A DNA stretch of 64,000 bases from the NCBI GenBank assembly GCA_001604135.1, contig LVAT01000008.1, forward strand, positions 124,001 to 188,000. Direction: 5' to 3'. The notes beneath the pieces were generated by a model. It searched no databases. It saw only the letters and a program-made list of their open reading frames with translations, and was not told the DNA's origin. Positions within the stretch are counted from its first letter, which is position 1; each line of letters starts with the position of its first letter. This stretch comes from Clostridiales bacterium Firm_14 (GTDB lineage Bacteria; Bacillota; Clostridia; Saccharofermentanales; Saccharofermentanaceae). The position numbers and the translations under genes were made by a program. Below are positions 33,879 to 39,946 of this stretch, one piece after another.

Positions 33879-33910
33879 CAATTTATTAAGAACAAGGAGG
33901 GGACTTTCAC

Positions 33911-34552
33911 ATGGTAGACGATTTAGATAAGAAGATGGAGCCCGAGATCAGCGAAGCAGCTGACAAGGCAGAAGAGATCATTAAGGAAGAGGCTTCCGCT
34001 GTTGAAGAGAAGGCAGCAGAGGCAGTGAAGGAAACCGCAGCAGAAACTGCAGCTGCAGCAACCGCTGTAACAGCAGCCGCTACAAAAGAAGCAGAGGCAG
34101 CAGCTAAGGCAGCCAAGAAGGCCGAAGAACAGGCAGCAAAGGAAGCTGCAAAGAAACAGGCCCAGGCTGAGAAGGATGCCGAGAAGGCAAGAATAGCAAA
34201 GGAAAAAGCTGAGGCCAAGATCGAGAAGAAGAGACAGAAGAAGGCAGCAGAGCAGGCTCTCATCGATGCATGCCCTCCGCAGTACAGACCTGTTTCCACG
34301 TCCAAGTATTTCTGGCTCGGATTCTTAAGTTTCTTCCCGTGCATCGGATTCATCGCCACGTTGATCCTTTCCATCGCAGGACGCAACAGGAATGTTAAGA
34401 ACTTCGAGAAATCTATCCTCGCTTATTACATCATCGCACTCCTGCTCGTTCTCATTGCTCTCATCGTAGTAGGAATCTGCCTCCCTTCAGGTGTCAGGGA
34501 AAATATTATCGATGCGATCTGGACCATCATCGGTTCATTCAAGTTCGGCTAA
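33911..34552 (+). CDS. Unknown protein: Ala/Glu/Lys-rich coiled coil plus two membrane helices
   Basis: 213 residues. Residues about 10-118 are almost entirely Ala, Glu, Lys and Gln in heptad-like runs, a long predicted helix or coiled coil. From about 130 the sequence has a YFWLGFLSFFPCIGFIATL helix, a basic turn (GRNRNVKNFEK) and a second helix (YYIIALLLVLIALIVVGICL). No family is recognised. It is probably a membrane-anchored cytoplasmic rod. The AAGGAGGGG site is strong, so good expression is likely. A terminator follows. Confidence 0.65.
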   Translation: MVDDLDKKMEPEISEAADKAEEIIKEEASAVEEKAAEAVKETAAETAAAATAVTAAATKEAEAAAKAAKKAEEQAAKEAAKKQAQAEKDAEKARIAKEKAEAKIEKKRQKKAAEQALIDACPPQYRPVSTSKYFWLGFLSFFPCIGFIATLILSIAGRNRNVKNFEKSILAYYIIALLLVLIALIVVGICLPSGVRENIIDAIWTIIGSFKFG

Positions 34553-34576
34553 GCTTCAAATGACTTAAAACCAAAT

Positions 34577-34604
34577 GCCCCTGCGGTTATCGCGGGGGCT
34601 TTTT
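34577..34604 (+). terminator. Rho-independent terminator
   Basis: GCCCCTGCG and CGCGGGGGC around a GTTAT loop, then TTTTT. It lies 24 bases after the preceding stop. Confidence 0.92.
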
Positions 34605-34635
34605 GTTGCCTTCTTTTTATCCTGATGTCTTATGG

Positions 34636-34657
34636 TTGTAACATTGTTATTTTACAA
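34636..34657. promoter_or_regulatory. Inverted repeat, possible operator of the YhbD-like/ArsR-like pair
   Basis: TTGTAA, 10 bases, TTACAA, with a further GTAAC just downstream (34663). It lies about 40 bases before two regulator-like genes, which suggests autoregulation, but the repeat is short and A+T-rich. Confidence 0.3.
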
Positions 34658-34696
34658 TCGAAGTAACAAAGTTATGAAAGAGGGTAATTGGCAATT

Positions 34697-35323
34697 ATGG
34701 ACGACAAGCTTATCTCAAAAAAAGACCTGCTCACTAAAGAAGGAATCTCTTACGGCACACTCTACCGCTGGAAGCGTCAGGGCCTGATTCCCGAGAGCTG
34801 GTTCATTCATAAGGCTACAGAGATCGGTCAGGCAACTTTCTTCCCTGAAGAAAAGATCACTGCAAGGATCGCACGCATCAAGGATCTTAAGAGCGAGCTT
34901 TCCGTAGAACAGATGCAGGAGCTCTTCTCAGCTAACGTTGAGAGCTTCAAGATCCCTATGCAGGATTTCAAGGACTTAGAGATCGTCGGAAGAATGTCCA
35001 TTACCGCTTTCACATCGATCTTCCCGATGAAGGATCTCTTAGACTTCAACGATGTTTTCGGAATGTATGTCGTAGACCACCTGATGAAGCTCTCCGGAAT
35101 CTATCTCGAAGATGCAAAACAGGTATTAAGACTCCTTTGCAAGTATCTCTCAGCTGAAGCATCCAAGGAGTATCAGCTCATCCTCCTCCGCAAGATGGGA
35201 GTTCCGATGACAGTACTCGTAAGAGGCGAAGACGAGATCTTGCTCGAAGACAACGCTGAAGTTATCGCTTGCGCTAACCTGGGCGAATTCGAAGAAGCTC
35301 TGAAGGATCAGCTCATTGCATGA
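34697..35323 (+). CDS. YhbD-like MerR-type DNA-binding protein (DUF4004)
   Basis: 208 residues from ATG 34697, or 211 from TTG 34688; the spacing to GAAAGAGGG is rather long for ATG and short for TTG, so the start is uncertain. The N-terminus (LISKKDLLTKEGISYGTLYRWKR, LIPESWF, FFPEEKI, RI) is the winged-helix/MerR-like DNA-binding segment typical of YhbD proteins. The C-terminal part is a helical domain of unknown ligand. The gene for an ArsR-like regulator follows by 12 bases, and both probably act on a shared target. Confidence 0.7.
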   Translation: MDDKLISKKDLLTKEGISYGTLYRWKRQGLIPESWFIHKATEIGQATFFPEEKITARIARIKDLKSELSVEQMQELFSANVESFKIPMQDFKDLEIVGRMSITAFTSIFPMKDLLDFNDVFGMYVVDHLMKLSGIYLEDAKQVLRLLCKYLSAEASKEYQLILLRKMGVPMTVLVRGEDEILLEDNAEVIACANLGEFEEALKDQLIA

Positions 35324-35335
35324 TAAGAAATAACC

Positions 35336-35725
35336 ATGGCTGCAAAAGAAGAACAATTCATCGAAGTATTAGGCGTTCTTGCTGAAGGCGTCAGATATAA
35401 GATCTTGTCTCTTATCTCATCCAGAGGTGAGATGCCCGCGAAGGATATCCTCGCTGAATTCGATTTCACGCAGCCGACATTGTCCCACCACATGGCCTGC
35501 CTCGTTGAAGCCCGCCTTGTGAACGTTGAACGGAAAGGAAGATTTGCTTACTATTCGGTCAACAAGGAAACCATAGATCTTATTTCTTCCGGAATCACCG
35601 CTCTTAAGACCGGCTCGAAAAAATCCTCCAAGGTAAAAGCCGCTGAAACAGAAGATATCGAGAAGAGCAAAAAGAGCAAGAAAAAGAAGAAAAAAGATAA
35701 GAACAAAAAGAAGAAAAAAGACTGA
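35336..35725 (+). CDS. ArsR-type winged-helix regulator with poly-lysine tail
   Basis: 129 residues. Residues 5-85 form an HTH_5 winged helix (LAEGVRYKILSLI, MPAKDILAEF, TQPTLSHHMACL recognition helix, GRFAYYSVNKE wing). The classical metal-binding Cys pair of ArsR is not seen (only C62, in the helix). Residues about 95-129 are almost all Lys with some Asp and Ser, a tail that could bind nucleic acid non-specifically or lie at the membrane. It is the second gene of a two-gene unit ended by a strong terminator. Confidence 0.8.
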   Translation: MAAKEEQFIEVLGVLAEGVRYKILSLISSRGEMPAKDILAEFDFTQPTLSHHMACLVEARLVNVERKGRFAYYSVNKETIDLISSGITALKTGSKKSSKVKAAETEDIEKSKKSKKKKKKDKNKKKKKD

Positions 35726-35730
35726 TCAGA

Positions 35731-35761
35731 AAACGGTCCGGAAACATCCGGACCGTTTTCC
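35731..35761 (+). terminator. Rho-independent terminator
   Basis: AAACGGTCCGG and CCGGACCGTTT around AAACAT, followed by TTTTC-like sequence. The stem is symmetrical, so it could act on both strands. Confidence 0.9.
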
Positions 35762-35838
35762 TATGCAACATTTTGTTCTGACCGCTTGTATTAATGATAT
35801 AAGGCAAATTTTCGTTTCCACGAAAGCGAGGGAGTCAA

Positions 35839-36237
35839 ATGAAAAGGCTATTGGCAGTAATCCTGTTATTTGCTGTTGCTTTATCTTTTTGCGGATGCAG
35901 GAAAACGAAAGTCAAAATGTTCGTGAAGGAATACAGAAGCGGATCTGGAATAGCAGGCCAGGACTTTTCCGGTTACAGGGAATATGAGGTAAAGAACATA
36001 AAGGAAGGCGATGTGATCGTCGGCGGATTCTTTGGATCTGACTTAAAGATCGCAGAAAATGAACAAGAAGCGGAAAATGTGTGGATCATTAAGATCGGCG
36101 AAATCAGCAGCGACGGCGTATTGGTAACCACCCGGGAAGGAACTCTGACGAGAACATACGGAACACCTATGCCGCTTGATTCATTATCTCAAATGGCTGA
36201 CGGACCGAATTACGAATACATGATAATATTCCGCTGA
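35839..36237 (+). CDS. Small lipoprotein of unknown function
   Basis: 132 residues with GAGGGAG before ATG 35839. A short signal peptide with lipobox SFCGC puts the lipidated cysteine at residue 20. The remainder is a small beta-rich domain (MFVKEYRSGSGIAGQDFSGY, WIIKIGEISSDGVLVTTREG) with no recognised family. It is monocistronic, between a terminator and convergent mscL. Confidence 0.65.
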   Translation: MKRLLAVILLFAVALSFCGCRKTKVKMFVKEYRSGSGIAGQDFSGYREYEVKNIKEGDVIVGGFFGSDLKIAENEQEAENVWIIKIGEISSDGVLVTTREGTLTRTYGTPMPLDSLSQMADGPNYEYMIIFR

Positions 36238-36252
36238 GAGTTATGCTTAGCA

Positions 36253-36362
36253 ATACTTTTTTCGTACCTAAAAACATGTTTTTTGGTAAGGAAAAAGTAA
36301 ATGGGTGCCAATTATACTTTTTTTATACCTGAACCGGTCAAAATGAGCACGAAAAAAGTAAG
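36253..36362. repeat. Two tandem copies of a 50-bp hairpin-forming motif
   Basis: Copy 1 (36253-36300) begins ATACTTTTTTCGTACCT and ends GGAAAAAGTAA. Copy 2 (36313-36362) begins TATACTTTTTTTATACCT and ends CGAAAAAAGTAAG. Each can fold its ACTTTTTT onto its AAAAAGT. The gap 36238-36480 holds these and the mscL terminator; a long plus-strand frame crossing it is only a shadow of mscL. Confidence 0.6.
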
Positions 36363-36426
36363 GCTTGAAGGAGCGGGATCATTTTTATTTAAGCAGCATT
36401 ACCTATTGCTGAAAAAAAGCCGAAAA

Positions 36427-36457
36427 AAGGCGGTGCCCTTCAAACAGGACACCGCCT
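36427..36457 (-). terminator. Rho-independent terminator of mscL
   Basis: On the minus strand GGCGGTGTCC pairs with GGGCACCGCC around a TGTTTGA-like loop and is followed by TTTTTT. It starts 24 bases after the mscL stop. Confidence 0.9.
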
Positions 36458-36480
36458 TTCAAATACAATTTAAATTACAG

Positions 36481-36936
36481 TTACTTACTGTTCTGTGCCT
36501 TGAGGAGATCCTTGATCTCTGTGAGGAGTTTAACTTCATCAGAAGGCTCGGGTGCAGGTGCAGGTTCTTCTTCCTTAGCGCCCTTCTTTTTCTTTGCGAG
36601 CTTGCCGACGCCACCCTTAAGTGTGTTGATAGCCTTGAGCATGAAGAAGAGGATCAACGCCATGATAAGGAAGTTGATGATAGCTGTGATGAATGCACCG
36701 TAGTTGAGTGAAAGAGCTGCGATCTGCTCAGGGTCGAGACCTGTATAGTCTACCCACGGAAGTCTGATCGCGCCTGCGATCTCAGCGCCGCCGACAGAAG
36801 CGATCAAAGGATTGATGAAGCTGTCTGTGAAAGACGTAACGATGTCCTTGAACGCAGCACCGATGATGACACCGATTGCCATGTCAACTACATTACCCTT
36901 GAGTGCGAATTCCTTGAATTCTGATATTAAACCCAT
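36481..36936 (-). CDS. mscL: Large-conductance mechanosensitive channel
   Basis: 151 residues. Homopentameric membrane channel that opens on osmotic down-shock. The N-terminal FKEFALKGNVVDMAIGVIIG is the pore-lining first helix, and the second helix is near residues 78-100 (GAFITAIINFLIMALILFFM). The cytoplasmic end carries KKKKGAKEEE and a helix (VKLLTEIKDLL). The external loop is rather long. GGAGGGAG lies before ATG 36936. It has its own terminator. Confidence 0.95.
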   Translation of the reverse strand: MGLISEFKEFALKGNVVDMAIGVIIGAAFKDIVTSFTDSFINPLIASVGGAEIAGAIRLPWVDYTGLDPEQIAALSLNYGAFITAIINFLIMALILFFMLKAINTLKGGVGKLAKKKKGAKEEEPAPAPEPSDEVKLLTEIKDLLKAQNSK

Positions 36937-36966
36937 ATGTTTCTCCCTCCTGATGTGGATTGTTAT

Positions 36967-36997
36967 TAAAAACCCCGGGCCTGCATATAGGCCCGGG
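36967..36997 (-). terminator. Rho-independent terminator of the small P-loop gene
   Basis: CCCGGGCC (36974-36981) and GGCCCGGG (36990-36997) form the stem. On the minus strand GGTTTTT follows. It separates this gene from mscL downstream. Confidence 0.9.
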
Positions 36998-37021
36998 AAT
37001 TTTACCGGATATTAAATTGTC

Positions 37022-37429
37022 TCAAGCGAACTTTCTTGCTTCTTCGGGAAGGCTGTCAACATCACCGCTGAAAAGGATAGTAGCAACAACGGGTGTGTCC
37101 TTCAGGAATTCATCAAGCTTCAAAAGGAAAGCACCGAGGCCTTCGGGATCGTAGTTATTAGCTACTTTGCAGATTGCGTCAACATAGATATGTGTAAGAT
37201 CGTAATCTTTGGAGCAGATGCCGCAGATGAATGCAAGAACCTGATCAAAACCTTCGATAGGGTATTCTTTCATATTTACAAGACGAACAGTGGGCTTAAG
37301 AAGCTGGTCTAATCTGTTTCCTCTCTCAAGGCATACGACGTTGCTGTCAGTAGCTGCAACTGCGTTAATGTCATCGACGAGCTTAGCTGTCTTGCCCGTG
37401 CCCTTAGGTCCTGCAATAAGTTTAATCAT
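37022..37429 (-). CDS. Small P-loop ATPase-like protein of unknown function
   Basis: 135 residues. The start at 37429 is fixed by AAGGAGA just upstream and by the family opening MIKLIAGPKGTGKTAKL, a clear Walker A. Later conserved-looking parts are RLVNMKEYPI, FICGICSKDYDL, IYVDAICK (possible Walker B) and ILFSGDVDSLPEEA. Similar short Clostridial proteins are often listed as hypothetical ATP-binding proteins. Its role is unknown. It is monocistronic with its own terminator, divergent from the rimP operon. Confidence 0.75.
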   Translation of the reverse strand: MIKLIAGPKGTGKTAKLVDDINAVAATDSNVVCLERGNRLDQLLKPTVRLVNMKEYPIEGFDQVLAFICGICSKDYDLTHIYVDAICKVANNYDPEGLGAFLLKLDEFLKDTPVVATILFSGDVDSLPEEARKFA

Positions 37430-37542
37430 AGAATGTCTCCTTTGGGGATCATATTTCCATGTGTATCTGGATAGACTTATTTTACTGTATTTGGCGCGTG
37501 AAATGAATATAAAAGTGTAAAAAAATGAGGACATTTTTCGGT

Positions 37543-37571
37543 TTGCACTAATCTTTTAAATATGATAGAAT
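37543..37571 (+). promoter_or_regulatory. Promoter of the rimP-nusA-infB operon
   Basis: TTGCAC, 17 bases, TAGAAT. The same -10 hexamer and spacing are used by the mraZ promoter at 53053-53081. Confidence 0.7.
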
Positions 37572-37599
37572 AACCCAGTTCATAAAAGAGTTTTTATCG

Positions 37600-37629
37600 A
37601 ACGGACAGCGTTATGCGTGTCCGTTTTTT
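37600..37629 (+). terminator. Leader terminator of the rimP operon (rimP-leader type attenuator)
   Basis: AACGGACA and TGTCCGTT form an 8-bp stem around GCGTTATGCG, then six T. It lies between the promoter and the rimP ribosome site, so every transcript must pass it. rimP leaders ending in a terminator are known in Firmicutes and are thought to regulate this operon, perhaps through NusA. Confidence 0.75.
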
Positions 37630-37649
37630 GTTGTAGAAGGAGAAAAAAA

Positions 37650-38114
37650 TTGGCTAAAAGATCAAAGGTAGCACAGGAAGCATTCGAACTTGCAGAACCT
37701 GTAGTAACCGGACTGGGATTTGACCTGGTCGACTGCTCATATGTCAAAGAGGCCAGAGGCATGGTGCTGACGCTCTATATCGACAAGCGCGGCGGAATCG
37801 GCATCGACGACTGTGAGACTGTAAGCCGTGCGGTAGATCCGATCATCGATGAATCATCTTCGATCGATCCCGATTTCTTCGAAGTCTCCTCACCCGGTCT
37901 TACAAGACCTCTGGAGACGGAGAAGGATTACATAAGATATGCAGGCGAGAAGGTTGACGTATCGCTTTATCAGCCCCGTGACGGCAAGAAGAGCTTTACT
38001 GCTGCAATAAAGGGCGCAGCAGAAGGCAAGGCAACATTCGTATTTGATAACGGCGAAGAGTTAGAGCTCGCTTTAGAGGATATAGCGAAGGCCGTTCGTC
38101 ATATAGATTTCTAA
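37650..38114 (+). CDS. rimP: Ribosome maturation factor RimP
   Basis: 154 residues, needed for 30S assembly. TTG 37650 is chosen: AGAAGGAG lies at 37636-37643 with good spacing, and the protein then starts (M)AKRSKVAQEAFELAEP. The start at 37617 overlaps the terminator stem. The N-terminal domain (VVTGLGFDLVDCSYVKE, LTLYIDKRGGIGIDDCETVSR) and the C-terminal SH3-like domain (SSPGLTRPLETEKDYIRYAGEKV pattern) are present. First gene of the operon that continues to ribF. Confidence 0.95.
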   Translation: MAKRSKVAQEAFELAEPVVTGLGFDLVDCSYVKEARGMVLTLYIDKRGGIGIDDCETVSRAVDPIIDESSSIDPDFFEVSSPGLTRPLETEKDYIRYAGEKVDVSLYQPRDGKKSFTAAIKGAAEGKATFVFDNGEELELALEDIAKAVRHIDF

Positions 38115-38144
38115 AAAGTTTATTAATGTTAGGAGGAAATAAAA

Positions 38145-39317
38145 ATGCCCAGAAAGAAGAATGAAGAGGAACCCAAGGATACAATAGTAAGTCTTGTTAA
38201 GCTCCTCGCTGAAGAAAGAGACATCGACGAAGAGGAAGTTTTCCAGGCGATCGAGAGCGGTCTTGTTGCAGCATACAGACGTGAGTTCGGCGGCAACAAG
38301 CAGGATATCAAGTCCGTAAGCGCTGAGATCGACAGAGAGACGGGCGAGATCTATGTTTATAAGCTCGCTGAGGTTGTCGATGACGTAGTTGACGAGGCTA
38401 ACGAGATTTCCATTGAAGACGCGAAAGAGCTTGGCTATGAGGATGTTGAAGTCGGAGACGAGATCGAGATCGGTATCGACGTTGAAGACTTGGGCCGCCT
38501 TGCTGCAAGCGCTGCAAAGAATGCAATCAACCAGAAGCTCAGAGATGCAGAGAGCCTTAAGATCGAGAAGGAGTTCTCCGGCAAGATCGGTGAGATCACA
38601 TCCGGTACCATCGTTCGTAAGGATGCAAGAAACGTATACGTAAACATCGGCCGTGCTGAAGCTATCGTTAAGCACGACGGACAGATCAGAAATAACAGAA
38701 ACGAGCATTACGATCAGGACAGGATCATGAAGTTCCTCGTCATGGGCGTTGAAGAAGCTAACGGCAGACCTTCCGTTGTTCTTTCAAGAACAGACGCAAG
38801 ACTCGTAACCAAGCTTTTCGAGCTCGAGGTACCTGAGATCAAGGCAGGCGACGTCATCATCAGATCCGTTGCAAGAGAAGCAGGTTCCAGAACTAAGGTT
38901 GCTGTTTACTCCAAGGATCCCGATATCGATGCAAAGGGTTCCTGCGTTGGTCAGAGAGGCCAGAGAGTTCAGCAGATCATGAACGAGCTTGCTGAAGAGA
39001 AGATCGACATCGTTGACTGGAAGGAAGATCCCGCACTCTTCATCAGCGAGGCTCTGCAGCCTGCAAAGGTCTCCAGAGTTGATACTGAGATCACAACAAA
39101 CGAGAATGGCGAAGTTGAGAGATATGCAAAGGTAATCGTACCAGACCAGCAGTTCTCACTCGCTATCGGTAAGAGCGGACAGAACGTTCGTCTTGCTGCA
39201 AGACTTACAGGTTTTAAGATCGACATCAAGAAGGAATCCGATGAGAGCGTTGAAGCATCGAAGGCACTTATCGATGACTTTACGGTTGTTGATGATGAAG
39301 CAGGAAAGAACGAGTAA
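38145..39317 (+). CDS. nusA: Transcription termination/antitermination factor NusA
   Basis: 390 residues, binds RNA polymerase and nascent RNA to adjust pausing and termination. AGGAGG precedes ATG 38145. N-terminal polymerase-binding domain (about 1-125), S1 domain (about 135-200, SGTIVRKDARNVYVNIGRAEA), KH1 (GSCVGQRGQRVQQI) and KH2 (LAIGKSGQNVRLAARLTGF). It lacks the acidic C-terminal repeats of enterobacterial NusA, as usual in Firmicutes. It may act on its own leader terminator. Confidence 0.97.
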   Translation: MPRKKNEEEPKDTIVSLVKLLAEERDIDEEEVFQAIESGLVAAYRREFGGNKQDIKSVSAEIDRETGEIYVYKLAEVVDDVVDEANEISIEDAKELGYEDVEVGDEIEIGIDVEDLGRLAASAAKNAINQKLRDAESLKIEKEFSGKIGEITSGTIVRKDARNVYVNIGRAEAIVKHDGQIRNNRNEHYDQDRIMKFLVMGVEEANGRPSVVLSRTDARLVTKLFELEVPEIKAGDVIIRSVAREAGSRTKVAVYSKDPDIDAKGSCVGQRGQRVQQIMNELAEEKIDIVDWKEDPALFISEALQPAKVSRVDTEITTNENGEVERYAKVIVPDQQFSLAIGKSGQNVRLAARLTGFKIDIKKESDESVEASKALIDDFTVVDDEAGKNE

Positions 39318-39338
39318 GAAGCAGAGCGATTTGAAGTT

Positions 39339-39614
39339 ATGAAGAAAAAGCCGCAAAGAAGTTGTGTATCCTGCAGAACGGTTAGAGACAAGAACGAGCT
39401 CTTGCGTGTTGTGGTAACACCTGATGGTGACGTTGTATATGACCCGACCGGTAAGCTTGCCGGAAGAGGCGCATATCTCTGCCGCAACGAGGCATGCATA
39501 ACAGCTGAGCTTAAGAAGGCAGCAAAGCTTTCCAAGGGACTTAAGAAGCCTTTGACGGAAGAAGAGATCAAAGCGCTGGCGCAGTCTCTGTTGGAGAGCA
39601 TTAAAGGAGAGTAA
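39339..39614 (+). CDS. ylxR: YlxR-family RNA-binding protein
   Basis: 91 residues, DUF448/YlxR fold: KKPQRSCVSCRTVRDKNELLR at the start, then GRGAYLCRNEACI. YlxR (RnpM) has been reported to bind and modulate RNase P RNA. Fits its standard place between nusA and ylxQ. Its last base overlaps the ylxQ start. Confidence 0.93.
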   Translation: MKKKPQRSCVSCRTVRDKNELLRVVVTPDGDVVYDPTGKLAGRGAYLCRNEACITAELKKAAKLSKGLKKPLTEEEIKALAQSLLESIKGE

Positions 39615-39946
39615 TGACAGATAAAGAAAGAGCATACGGAATGATCGGGCTTGCGGCAAGAGCAGGCAAGGCGGTATCAGGAAGCGATTCCGTGATCGGA
39701 GCGATCCGTTCGGGCAACGTAAGACTCCTGATAATCACCAAAGACATTTCGGAAAATTCTTTGGACAAGATCTTGCGGAACATAACCGGTACGGATGAGA
39801 TCCCCTGTTACAGTTTCGGAAGTTCGGATGAACTGGGAGATGCCTTGGGCAAACCTGCCAGAGCAGTTGCGGCTATTACTGATAAAAGCTTTGCGGATGG
39901 TATATCCGCCATAATCGAGAAGATTAGCGAGGAGGACAATAATTGA
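39614..39946 (+). CDS. ylxQ: YlxQ-type L7Ae/L30e RNA-binding protein
   Basis: 110 residues, L7Ae/L30e/S12e fold ([54 protein letters not shown]). Probably binds kink-turn RNA in the ribosome. Starts on the last base of ylxR and ends one base into infB. Confidence 0.9.
   Translation: MTDKERAYGMIGLAARAGKAVSGSDSVIGAIRSGNVRLLIITKDISENSLDKILRNITGTDEIPCYSFGSSDELGDALGKPARAVAAITDKSFADGISAIIEKISEEDNN

Noticed and set aside
36301-36711. 136-codon plus-strand frame running into mscL
   Set aside because: It crosses the mscL terminator and overlaps mscL antisense; the apparent protein is composed of shadow sequence.
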